Below are positions 1-7,101 of a stretch of 15,886 bases of DNA, piece by piece (within the stretch, counting starts at the first letter, position 1; every line of letters begins with the position of its first letter). The notes under the pieces were generated by a model. It searched no databases and had not been told where the DNA came from. It was given only the letters and a program-made list of their open reading frames with translations. The position numbers were made by a program, and so were the translations under genes. Location: positions 1-15,886 of the forward strand of contig DTXA01000232.1 of NCBI GenBank assembly GCA_012962735.1, written 5' to 3'. The stretch comes from Candidatus Latescibacterota bacterium (lineage in GTDB: Bacteria; Latescibacterota; 4484-107; B68-G9).

Positions 1-577
1 CAAGAACTGGAACATATAGAGGGTGAAGAAATCCGCGGCGAACGCCCAGCCGATGCGAAAAAGGAGAAACCGGCGGTCCCGAAGATAAGCCCTACCCCTA
101 AGATATACTGGAAGCCCAGAGGAAATCCGGGATGCACAGTCCGCCAGCGATCTGCGAAAAAAGAGGGCCACCGGCACCCCGAAGGGGAGGCCCTCCCCCT
201 ATCAGGAGATGCGCACCACCCCCACCAGGTCCAGGCCATGTTGAGGGCCAGGTACAGGACCAAAAGAGAGCATCCCTCTTGACCCCGGCGTACAAGAGGA
301 AGGGGAGCAGGGCGATGGCCAGCCTCGCCCACCATGCGAACCCCATCCCCAAAAGGCAAAACTTCCTCCTGGAGTGGAGCTTCCCCACCACCGTCCCCAC
401 ACCGAGCTGTCCTATCCCGCGGGCGAACCGGGCTGTGGAGAGCAGGCCTGTGTATGGAGCCTGGGCGCCCAGGCTCAGGGCGTATCCCACGAGGAGAGCG
501 CCGGACCCCATTCTGGACGTCAGCTCGGTCAGGGTTCCTTCCAGCAGAAAGGCACATCGGATTCGGTCCACGGTCAT
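1..577 (-). pseudogene. MFS-type transporter, frameshifted remnant (runs off left edge)
   Basis: Minus-strand translation from the ATG at 577 gives MTVDRIRCAFLLEG, then hydrophobic helices (LLVGYALSLGAQAP, GLLSTARFARGIGQLGVG), a basic loop (KLHSRRK) and another helix (ARLAIALLPFLLYAG). This is the layout of the first four helices of a major facilitator superfamily protein. Near 275-260 the sense passes to another frame (LLVLYLALNMAW), near 240 to a third (DLVGVVRIS, then stops, then GVPVALFFRRSLADCASRIS), and near 130-95 back again (GFQYILGVGLIFGTAGF), before IGWAFAADFFTLYMFQFL at the edge. At least three frame changes and two stop codons make it a pseudogene unless the sequence is wrong here. 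The frame is open upstream to 700, so the start is uncertain. The substrate is unknown. MFS assignment rests on helix pattern and loop motifs only. Confidence 0.55.
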
Positions 578-692
578 CTCCGGTGCAAAAAAGGAGCCGA
601 CATGGGGCAACGCCCCATCGGCTCCCCCTGGAAGATACGAAATCCTCCCATAGAAATCAACAGCGGGAAATCCCTCCATCTTTCGGATCTGA

Positions 693-857
693 AAGATCAA
701 GAATCAGTTCGGAAGGCTGATCGAGGCGGGGATAGTCTTTGAGATAACGGGGGAGGACGTCAAGATCGTCAAGAAACCCCTCTCCGTCCCCGGAAACGAG
801 TTCGCTTATGAGTTTCCACCTTACTTGGTCACAACCCTGAAGCTGGCGGTGAGGTGA
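693..857 (+). pseudogene. Orphan C-terminal fragment, possibly of a glycosidase
   Basis: A 54-codon open stretch with protein-like content ends at TGA 855-857. It starts just after an in-frame stop at 690-692 and has no plausible start codon. The translation includes FEITGEDVKIVKKPLS, GNEFAYEFPPY and LVTTLKLAV: an alternating beta pattern ending in a 'PPY.V.TLKL' tail. Such tails close the C-terminal beta domains of several glycoside hydrolases, such as alpha-mannosidases and arabinofuranosidases. The family cannot be named from so short a piece. It lies just upstream of a sialidase-like gene on the same strand, so it may be what remains of a neighbouring sugar-degrading gene. The rest of 700-950 shows no other gene. 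Confidence 0.3.
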
Positions 858-911
858 AAACTGTGGGAACGAACCACACCTCAATTGAAGAAGGTTCTGC
901 AACTGGAAGGC

Positions 912-940
912 TTGCGTGTCCCGCTGCGAGGTGTTATATT
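912..940 (+). promoter_or_regulatory. Candidate sigma-70-type promoter for the sialidase-like gene
   Basis: TTGCGT (912-917) and TATATT (935-940) are separated by exactly 17 bases, resembling the TTGACA and TATAAT consensus boxes. Transcription would start near 947, leaving a leader of about 28 bases before the ATG at 975. This is a sequence match only, and promoter consensus in this organism is unknown. Confidence 0.4.
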
Positions 941-974
941 TCCTTAAGAGGTGTCCGAAGACATCGGAGGGGAT

Positions 975-1946
975 ATGCGCAAGCTCAAGGACATAGTGGT
1001 ATTCCGGAACGAGAGGCTCTACGCCAGCTTTCCGACCGTAGCCAGGACGAGGGAAGGAGAACTTTTGGTGGGCTTCCGGGTGGGGCCCAGGGAGAAGCTC
1101 CCAACCCACTTCCACTCCCAGTCCCGGGCGGTATGTGTGCGCAGTTCGGACGACGGGGAGACCTGGTCGAGGGAGTTCTCCGCTATAAGCCCGGAGGACG
1201 AGTTGGGGCAGCAGGACCCCTCCCTCAGGGCCCTTTCGGACGGGAGGGTCTTGGCATCGTACTTTCGCTGGCAGTTCCACCCGCTCCCGGAGAGGGATGG
1301 TCTGAAAAAGACCAGGGTGCTGAGGGAGGCCAAGGGGGGCCTGATGCGCTTAGCAGGGGTGGCGGTGTGCACCTCGGACGACGGAGGGCGCACCTGGAGC
1401 CAGTTCCGGAGGGTTCACATTCCAGAGTACGACGATGTAGCGGCAGTGCGAGGCCGCACGGAGGAGCTTCCGGACGGGACCCTCCTGATGCCGGTCTACT
1501 TGGTAGGGGGGGAGAACTATGTCCACATCCTGCGTTCGGTCGACCGTGGGGAGACCTGGGAGGACTTCTCGGTAGTCGTGGCTCGTCCTCCGGGCCGGGA
1601 GAACGCCTGCGATGAACCTACCCTGCTAAGGCTCCCCTCGGGGAGGTTGCTTTGCTTCATCAGGGCATACGGGGAGGGGGGGCTTATGCAGGTGACAGAA
1701 TCCCTGGACGGGGGCCGGACCTGGGAAGCACCTAGGGAGACCAGGGTCTGGGGTTTCCCCCAGTGGGCCATTTCTCTAAGGGACGGAAGGGTGTTCATAG
1801 CTTACGGATACAGAAAAGAGCCCTACGGGGTGCGGGCCCGGATATGGGATCCCGAGCAGGAGGAGGTGGATGAGGCCGAAGAGCTGGTGCTCAGGGACGA
1901 TGGAGTCTCCCCGGACTTGGGGTACCCCTCGGCTTCGGTGGAATAG
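975..1946 (+). CDS. Sialidase-like Asp-box (BNR) beta-propeller protein, C-terminus short
   Basis: The 323-residue product carries four Asp boxes (S/T-x-D-x-G-x-T-W): SSDDGETW at 57-64, TSDDGGRTW at 133-141, SVDRGETW at 188-195 and SLDGGRTW at 243-250. These mark a six-bladed sialidase/neuraminidase-type propeller (exo-alpha-sialidase superfamily). Other propeller features are SFPTVAR near the N-terminus and the repeated blade phrases LPDGTLLMPVY and LPSGRLLCFIRA. There is no signal peptide, so it is probably cytoplasmic. True sialidase activity is not assured, because many proteins of this fold act on other sugars. The ATG at 975 is preferred over the GTG at 951 because GGAGGGG (966-972) precedes it. 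The protein stops at DLGYPSASVE, where relatives usually continue with another strand (DGR.L..YY..), so perhaps 30-40 residues are missing. It may be a recently truncated gene. Confidence 0.75.
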   Translation: MRKLKDIVVFRNERLYASFPTVARTREGELLVGFRVGPREKLPTHFHSQSRAVCVRSSDDGETWSREFSAISPEDELGQQDPSLRALSDGRVLASYFRWQFHPLPERDGLKKTRVLREAKGGLMRLAGVAVCTSDDGGRTWSQFRRVHIPEYDDVAAVRGRTEELPDGTLLMPVYLVGGENYVHILRSVDRGETWEDFSVVVARPPGRENACDEPTLLRLPSGRLLCFIRAYGEGGLMQVTESLDGGRTWEAPRETRVWGFPQWAISLRDGRVFIAYGYRKEPYGVRARIWDPEQEEVDEAEELVLRDDGVSPDLGYPSASVE

Positions 1947-1954
1947 GGATATCC

Positions 1955-1983
1955 GGGCTAAACTGTTTGGGTTTACGTAGCCC
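1955..1983 (+). promoter_or_regulatory. Small inverted repeat in the pyrG leader
   Basis: GGGCTA (1955-1960) can pair with TAGCCC (1978-1983), and the adjoining AAAC can pair with GTTT with a small bulge. The hairpin would end 3 bases before the ribosome site of pyrG (GGGAGGTG, 1987-1994). There is no T-run after it, so it is not a classic terminator. It could modulate translation or be chance. Confidence 0.25.
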
Positions 1984-2000
1984 AATGGGAGGTGACAGCC

Positions 2001-3743
2001 TTGAACTACGAAGGACCTAAGTTTATCGTGGTGGCCGGTGGGGTGATGAGTGGAGTGGGGAAAGGATTGGCGACTGCATCCATAGGCAAGATACTCCAAC
2101 AGTATGGGTACCGTACCACGGCTATAAAAATAGACCCGTACATAAACTACGATGCCGGGACCTTGCGCCCTACCGAGCACGGGGAGGTATGGGTTACAGA
2201 GGACGGTGGGGAGATAGACCAGGACCTCGGTAGCTACGAGCGCTTTCTGGGGATGGATATACCCAAGCGCAACAACATCACCACGGGACAAATATACAAG
2301 GCAGTGATAGACAGAGAGCGCAGGGGGGAGTACCTGGGCCAGACAGTACAGCCCATCCCCCACGTCACGGACGAGATCAAGCGCAGGATCAGGGAGGCGG
2401 CGGAGGGATACGAGATAGCGCTGGTGGAGATAGGTGGTACCATAGGGGACTACGAGAACGAGATATACCTGTACGCCCTGAAGAGCCTGGAGCTCGAGGT
2501 CGGCGAGGAGAACTTCCTGTACGTGCTCATAACCTACTTGCCCATCCCGAGGCACGTGGGCGAGATGAAGACCAAGCCAACCCAGCAGGCCATAAGGCTT
2601 CTGAGCGAGAACGGCATATTCCCGGACTTCATCCTGTGCAGGGCAGCCCAGCCCTTAGACGAGGTGCGCAAGAAGAAGATAGAGACCTACGCAAACATAG
2701 GAGCGGAGTATGTGATATCGGCTCCGGACGTGGACAACGTGTACGTGATCCCCCTGAACTTCGAGAAGGACGGCCTCGGAAGGAAGATACTGCGCAAGTT
2801 CGACCTGCCCCTTAGGAGGAAGCCGGACTGGAGCGTATGGGAGGAGCTGGTGCGCAGGATGGACAGATCGGGGAGGAGGGTGCAGATAGCGATGGTTGGC
2901 AAGTACGTGGATAGTGGAGATTTCCTCTTCGCTGATTCGTACATCTCAGTGAACCACGCCCTGGAACACGCAGGTGCCGCGCACAGGGTGCGGGTGGACA
3001 TAGATTGGATAGATGCGAAGCAGTTCGAGGCCGACCCAGGGGAGGTGGCCAAGCTGGGGGAGTACGACGGGATACTGGTCCCGGGCGCTTTCGGGGTGAC
3101 CGGGGCGGAGGGGATGATACTTGCGGTGCAGTACGCCAGGGAACACGGGATACCCTACCTGGGGCTCTGCTACGGGCTCCACTTGGCCGTAATAGAGTTC
3201 GCCAGGAACGTGTGCGGCTTGGAGGAGGCAAATTCGACCGAGATGGACCCGAACTGCCAGTACAAGGTCATAGATTTCCAGCCGGGACAGCGCAGGCTCA
3301 TAGAGAAGCAAAGGGCGTACGGGGGGACTATGCGCTTAGGGGCGTACGCGGCGGTGTTGAAGGAGGGCACAAAGGTGTTGGAGCTTTACAGGAGGCTCGG
3401 GAGGCTCCAGGAGGATAGGGCCAAGATAGAGGCCCTGATGAGGGACCCGTCGCAGCAGTTCCGACTCGGGGTGCTTCCGGAGGGCGCACCGGTTGTTCTG
3501 GAGCGACACCGCCACCGGTACGAGGTGGCCCCTGAGTTCATCGGAATGTTAGAGGAGCACGGGATGGCGTTTTCGGGTTACCACGAGACCCAGGACGGGA
3601 ACAGGCTGATGGAGTTCTTAGAGCTTCCGGACCACCCGTTCTTCGTGGCTACCCAGGCCCATCCGGAGTTCAAGTCCAGGTTGGAGAGGCCCGCTCCCCT
3701 TTTCTTCGGGTTCATCGAAGCCGCTTCGAGGAGGGGGGAATGA
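2001..3743 (+). CDS. pyrG: CTP synthase (glutamine-hydrolysing), divergent subtype
   Basis: PyrG makes CTP from UTP, ATP and glutamine in the cytoplasm. The synthetase domain spans about 1-270, with a P-loop-like AGGVMSGVGKG (12-22), DPYINYDAGT, HGEVWVTEDGGEIDQDLG, and EIGGTIGDYE. The class I glutaminase domain spans about 295-575: PGAFGVTG oxyanion region, nucleophile Cys390 in GLCYGLH, ERHRHRYE, and catalytic His554/Glu556 in TQAHPEF. At 580 residues it is longer than the usual 530-550, with extra sequence before ERHRHRYE (about 455-500). The P-loop GVGKG and the Cys context GLCYG depart from the common SLGKG and GICLG. The TTG at 2001 is chosen because GGGAGGTG (1987-1994) lies 6 bases upstream. 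The GTG at 1992 lies inside that site. First gene of a five-gene operon, with its TGA overlapping the kdsA ATG. Confidence 0.95.
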   Translation: MNYEGPKFIVVAGGVMSGVGKGLATASIGKILQQYGYRTTAIKIDPYINYDAGTLRPTEHGEVWVTEDGGEIDQDLGSYERFLGMDIPKRNNITTGQIYKAVIDRERRGEYLGQTVQPIPHVTDEIKRRIREAAEGYEIALVEIGGTIGDYENEIYLYALKSLELEVGEENFLYVLITYLPIPRHVGEMKTKPTQQAIRLLSENGIFPDFILCRAAQPLDEVRKKKIETYANIGAEYVISAPDVDNVYVIPLNFEKDGLGRKILRKFDLPLRRKPDWSVWEELVRRMDRSGRRVQIAMVGKYVDSGDFLFADSYISVNHALEHAGAAHRVRVDIDWIDAKQFEADPGEVAKLGEYDGILVPGAFGVTGAEGMILAVQYAREHGIPYLGLCYGLHLAVIEFARNVCGLEEANSTEMDPNCQYKVIDFQPGQRRLIEKQRAYGGTMRLGAYAAVLKEGTKVLELYRRLGRLQEDRAKIEALMRDPSQQFRLGVLPEGAPVVLERHRHRYEVAPEFIGMLEEHGMAFSGYHETQDGNRLMEFLELPDHPFFVATQAHPEFKSRLERPAPLFFGFIEAASRRGE

Positions 3744-4552
3744 AGGTCTGGGTCGGTGGGACCCCCCTAGGCGAAGGGACTCCTTTGGTGCTCATAGCTG
3801 GGCCCTGCGTGATCGAATCCGAGGACCTGGCCCTTAGGGTGGCCGAGGAGGTGCGAGGTGCGGCGGAGGATGTGGGGATGCCTTACATCTTCAAGTCCTC
3901 GTATGCCAAAATGAACCGTATGAGCATCCGATCTTACATAGGACCTGGTCTGGAGGAGGGGCTGAGGATATTGGAGAAGGTGAAAAGGGAGGTGGAGGTC
4001 CCCGTGCTCACGGATGTGCACTCGCCTGAGGAGGCGAGGGCCGCAGGGGAGGTAGTGGACGTGGTGCAGATACCCGCATTTTTGTGCAGGCAGACCGACC
4101 TGGCCTTGGCCTGTGGGAGGACAGGAAAGCCGGTGAACGTCAAGAAGGGCCAGTTCATGGCTCCCGAGGATATGGGTCCCATAGTCGAGAAGGTGGCCTC
4201 GACCGGCAACCGGCGGATAATGCTCACCGAGCGGGGGACCTGCTTCGGGTACCACAACTTGGTGGTGGACATGAGATCTCTTGTGGTGATGCGGGACCTG
4301 GGGTACCCAGTGGTGTTCGACGCTACCCACAGCGTTCAGCTCCCGGGGGCGGGCGAAGGGACCTCTGGGGGACGGCCGGACTTCGTAGCCCCCTTAGCCA
4401 GGGCTGCGGTGGCCGTTGGGGTGGATGCGGTTTTCTTGGAGACCCACCCGGACCCTCCGAGGGCCCTCTCGGATGCGGCCTGTATGCTGCCTTTGGGGGA
4501 ACTGGGGAGGCTTCTAAGGGAGCTTGTGGAAATACATAGTTTGCGAAGCTGA
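3740..4552 (+). CDS. kdsA: 2-dehydro-3-deoxyphosphooctonate aldolase (KDO-8-phosphate synthase), metal-dependent type
   Basis: KdsA condenses arabinose 5-phosphate with phosphoenolpyruvate to KDO-8-phosphate, the first committed step to the KDO of lipopolysaccharide. The 270-residue length is normal. Visible motifs are AGPCVIES (20-27), FKSSYAKMNR (51-60), GPGLEEGL, NVKKGQFMAPEDM (133-145), TERGTCFGYHNLVVDMRSL and ETHPDPPRALSDA (234-246). Cys23 sits where metal-dependent KdsA (Aquifex type) has its cysteine ligand and the E. coli enzyme has Asn. The other expected ligands are His197 (ATHSVQ), Glu234 and Asp245, so this is predicted to be the metal-dependent class. The ATG overlaps the pyrG stop as ATGA, with a G-rich ribosome site in the end of pyrG. 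The presence of this gene is the best evidence that the organism has an outer membrane. Confidence 0.95.
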   Translation: MKVWVGGTPLGEGTPLVLIAGPCVIESEDLALRVAEEVRGAAEDVGMPYIFKSSYAKMNRMSIRSYIGPGLEEGLRILEKVKREVEVPVLTDVHSPEEARAAGEVVDVVQIPAFLCRQTDLALACGRTGKPVNVKKGQFMAPEDMGPIVEKVASTGNRRIMLTERGTCFGYHNLVVDMRSLVVMRDLGYPVVFDATHSVQLPGAGEGTSGGRPDFVAPLARAAVAVGVDAVFLETHPDPPRALSDAACMLPLGELGRLLRELVEIHSLRS

Positions 4553-4561
4553 GGAGGAAGG

Positions 4562-5464
4562 ATGGCCATAGAAAAGGTGGTGGTCCCGGTGGCGGGCCTG
4601 GGCACCAGGCTCCTTCCTGCCACCAAGTCCCAGCCCAAGGAAATGTTGCCGGTAGGGCGCAAGCCGGTGGTGCAGTATGTGGTGGAGGAGCTAATTTCCC
4701 AGGGGCTTAAGAGGTTCCTGTTCATAACGGGGAAGAACAAACGGTCCATCGAGGACCACTTCGACCGGGACCCGGAGCTGTTGGAGCGGCTCAGGGCGGA
4801 GGGCAAGGACGATCTCTTGGACGAGCTGGACTACGAGCGGGAGGGGGTGACCTTCTTCTACGTACGCCAACGGCTCAACCCCATGGGTGTCCCAGGGGGC
4901 CTTGGGGCTGCCGTGGCCATGGCCGAGGACTTCGTAGGGGGGGACGACTTCGTGGTGGCCTTGGGGGACACGATAATCACCGGAGGTGACTACTCCGGCC
5001 TGGTGCGCAGGATGATGGCATCCCACGAGCGCCACCGCCCGGCCGCCACGGTGGCTGTAGTGGAGGTGTCCGAGGAGGAGGTTTCGAGGTACGGTATAGT
5101 TAAGCCCCAAAAGCGGACCGGAAGCGATTTCGAGGCAGAGGACCTTGTGGAGAAGCCACTCCTTGGAGAGGCCCCCAGCAGGCTTGCCATAGCGGCCAGG
5201 TACGTTTTCTCGCCCGTCATCTTCGATGCCATACGCAGAACCGCCCCAGGGGTCGGGGGGGAACTGCAGATCACCGACGCCATAGCGAACCTGCTCAAGA
5301 TGGGACATAAGGTGCGGTGCGTAAAGCTCAGGCCGGACGAGCGCAGATACGACATAGGAACCCCAGAGTCATATTTTAAGGCCTTCGTAGACTTCGCTCT
5401 GGCAGACCCGCAGTACGGGTATGTCGTCCGCCAGTACCTCCAGAGGAAGCTCAGGGAGGTATAA
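4562..5464 (+). CDS. GalU-like UTP:sugar-1-phosphate uridylyltransferase, divergent
   Basis: This cytoplasmic nucleotidyltransferase (300 residues, typical GalU length) should join UTP to a sugar 1-phosphate. Motifs are AGLGTRLLPATKSQPKEMLP (11-30, including the GxGTR loop and the catalytic Lys27 region), QYVVEE (38-43), ITGKNKRSIEDHFD (55-68), VEKP (196-199), GGELQITDAI (232-241) and YDIGTPESY (263-271). Two signature positions differ from standard GalU. The usual LGLGHAV stretch reads GVPGGLGAAV (109-118), and the uridine/metal GDD reads GDT (135-137). Relatives can use glucose-, glucuronate- or other sugar-1-phosphates. The next gene is a glucuronokinase-like kinase, so the substrate may be a sugar-acid 1-phosphate rather than glucose-1-phosphate. 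It starts 9 bases after kdsA with GAGGAGGAAGG before the ATG. Confidence 0.85.
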   Translation: MAIEKVVVPVAGLGTRLLPATKSQPKEMLPVGRKPVVQYVVEELISQGLKRFLFITGKNKRSIEDHFDRDPELLERLRAEGKDDLLDELDYEREGVTFFYVRQRLNPMGVPGGLGAAVAMAEDFVGGDDFVVALGDTIITGGDYSGLVRRMMASHERHRPAATVAVVEVSEEEVSRYGIVKPQKRTGSDFEAEDLVEKPLLGEAPSRLAIAARYVFSPVIFDAIRRTAPGVGGELQITDAIANLLKMGHKVRCVKLRPDERRYDIGTPESYFKAFVDFALADPQYGYVVRQYLQRKLREV

Positions 5465-5467
5465 TAG

Positions 5468-6454
5468 ATGATAAAGGCCACAGCTCCAGGGAGGGCCGGG
5501 GTCATCGGCAACCCCACGGATATGTATGGGGGTACGGTCATCTCCTGCTCCACCCAGGAGAGGGCCACGGCTGTGGTAGAGCCCTGGGACGAGCTTTTGG
5601 TCGAGGTCTCCGGCCACAGGAAGGCTCTGAGGAACAGGGAAGAATTCGATATAACCGGAGATTACTTCGACATCGCCAGGGCAGTCATAGACTTCCTTGA
5701 GATGTACGACGAGAAGCTCCGCATCGCATGCACGAGCGATATCCCCTTCCGGGCCGGGCTTTCGGGGTCCACGGCTATACTCGTGGCGGTGCTGGCGGCC
5801 CTCTTGGAGTACCGTGGGAAGCGTCCCCATCCCTATAAACTTGCGGAGGCGGCCCGGCACATAGAGCTGTACTACGTTAAGGTGGTATGCGGGTATCAGG
5901 ATGCGTATATGTGCACCTTCGGGGGGCTGAACTATATGGACTTCAGGGAGAAGGAGTTCTACAGGGGGATAAGGGTGGAGCCGTACGCCACTATCGAACC
6001 CCTGGCCCCTCTCGTGCAGGAGCTTCCGGTGATCCTGGCTCACACGGGGATGGAGAGGGTATCGGGTTCGGTGCACAAGCCCATCCGTGAGCGGTGGCTT
6101 GAGGGAGATCCGGAGGTGGTACAGGGGTACCTCAGGATGGCGCACTTGGCGAGGATGGGCAAGAAGGCTATGCTCGAGGGGGACTGGGAGCTTTTGGGCG
6201 AACTTATGAACGAGAACCACGAGATCCAGAGGGACTTAGGTGGTTCAGGGCCTGCCAACGAGAGGCTGATAGAGGCGGCCTTGGATGCGGGTGCCTGGGG
6301 GGCGAAGCTCGCCGGCGCTGGCCGGGGGGGCACCATCATAGCCCTGCATCCGAACCCCGAGGAGCTCGTGGAACCCCTGAAGAAGGCCGGGGCGGAGCGC
6401 ATCCTGTTCCCCAAGCCATCTCCAGGGGTGCAGGTGGAGGAGGTTGAAGGATGA
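5468..6454 (+). CDS. GHMP-family sugar kinase, glucuronokinase-like
   Basis: The 328-residue protein has all three GHMP kinase motifs: PGRAGVIGNPTD (7-18), the ATP loop PFRAGLSGSTAI (93-104), and AGAWGAKLAGAGRGG (274-288). The GNPTD.YGGTV start, the G-S-T in place of S-S-A in the ATP loop, and GYQDAYMCTFGGLNYMDF (142-159, candidate catalytic Asp145) resemble plant glucuronokinases (GNPSDGY, GLQDR..Q.YGGL.YMDF) more than galactokinase or mevalonate kinase. The predicted reaction is ATP-dependent phosphorylation of an aldose or uronate at C1. The product would suit the uridylyltransferase just upstream, whose stop lies 3 bases before this ATG. The ribosome site GGGAGG lies in the end of that gene. 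Its own stop overlaps the next ATG (ATGA). Glucuronate is inferred from motif resemblance and context. A galacturonate or neutral-sugar kinase is possible. Confidence 0.8.
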   Translation: MIKATAPGRAGVIGNPTDMYGGTVISCSTQERATAVVEPWDELLVEVSGHRKALRNREEFDITGDYFDIARAVIDFLEMYDEKLRIACTSDIPFRAGLSGSTAILVAVLAALLEYRGKRPHPYKLAEAARHIELYYVKVVCGYQDAYMCTFGGLNYMDFREKEFYRGIRVEPYATIEPLAPLVQELPVILAHTGMERVSGSVHKPIRERWLEGDPEVVQGYLRMAHLARMGKKAMLEGDWELLGELMNENHEIQRDLGGSGPANERLIEAALDAGAWGAKLAGAGRGGTIIALHPNPEELVEPLKKAGAERILFPKPSPGVQVEEVEG

Positions 6455-7023
6455 TCCGGGCGGTGCTTCTGGACATGGACGGCACGATCACCGAACCCTA
6501 CATAGACTGGAAAGGACTGAGAGACGAGATCGGTGTGCCCGAAGGAGTCCCGATCATGGAGTATATAAACGGCCTCCCGGAGGGCAGGAGAGAGGAGGCA
6601 CTGAGAGCTTTAGAGGCCTGGGAGGAGGAGGCGGCGCGCAACGCCCCGCTCGCAGAGGGGGCCGGGGAGCTTCTGAAGGAGCTGAGGACCATGGGGGTGC
6701 GCACCGCCCTGGTCACCAACAGCAGCAGGATATGTGTAGAGATCGTGTTGGAGAGGCTCAGGTTTCGCCCCGATGCGGTGCTGAGCCGCGAGGACGGGAG
6801 GATAAAGCCGGCCCCAGACCTCGTGAAGAAGGCGGTGGCCGCCCTCGGCGCAAGGCCCGAGGAGACTCTTATGGTGGGGGACGGTATCTACGACTTAGAG
6901 GCCGCAAGGGCAGCTGGGGTGAGGTTCCTGCTCCTGCGGCGTCTGGGGTACAGGTTGGAGCACGAACTCTCTGTAGGTTCGCTTTCGGAGGTGCTGCGCT
7001 TGATAATTATCTCTGAGAAATAA
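6451..7023 (+). CDS. HAD-superfamily phosphatase (subfamily IA)
   Basis: A 190-residue HAD hydrolase with motif I DMDGT (8-12; nucleophile Asp8, acid/base Asp10), motif II TNSS (89-92), motif III Lys119 in KPAPD, and motif IV GDGIYD (143-148). A helical cap sits between motifs I and II (about 17-68), as in phosphoglycolate phosphatase and beta-phosphoglucomutase. It should remove phosphate from a small metabolite. No dedicated KDO-8-phosphate phosphatase (KdsC) lies in the window, and this gene ends the operon containing kdsA, so that substrate is worth testing. A sugar phosphate from the kinase branch is equally possible. The ATG overlaps the preceding stop, with GGAGG 7 bases upstream of it. 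The gene ends in an AT-rich run (7012-7070) before the next unit. Confidence 0.82.
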   Translation: MIRAVLLDMDGTITEPYIDWKGLRDEIGVPEGVPIMEYINGLPEGRREEALRALEAWEEEAARNAPLAEGAGELLKELRTMGVRTALVTNSSRICVEIVLERLRFRPDAVLSREDGRIKPAPDLVKKAVAALGARPEETLMVGDGIYDLEAARAAGVRFLLLRRLGYRLEHELSVGSLSEVLRLIIISEK

Positions 7024-7075
7024 TCGTTCACTTTAAAAGAGGCCTTTCTTTCGGTTTAATATAAGCTAACTGGAG

Positions 7076-7090
7076 ACTTTTGGGGCTATA
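7076..7090 (+). repeat. Direct repeat copy 1 (ACTTTT-GGGGCTATA)
   Basis: Fifteen bases just before the fmdB-like ribosome site match 7878-7893 except for one extra T there. The two copies flank the fmdB-adh segment. They could be a shared regulatory element, a duplication made by an insertion, or recombination ends. Confidence 0.4.
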
Positions 7091-7101
7091 AAGGAGGGCA
7101 T

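Noticed and set aside
132..742. Several plus-strand open frames of 120-170 codons
   Set aside because: They are antisense to the transporter remnant, rich in Pro/Arg/Ser, and show no family motif. They are typical shadows in GC-rich DNA.
3005..3418. Plus-strand frame of 137 codons inside pyrG
   Set aside because: It is Gly/Arg-rich shadow sequence overlapping the glutaminase domain of pyrG in another frame.
6444..7016. 190-codon plus-strand frame overlapping the HAD gene
   Set aside because: It is a low-complexity Gly/Arg/Glu shadow. The overlapping frame has all HAD motifs and a ribosome site.
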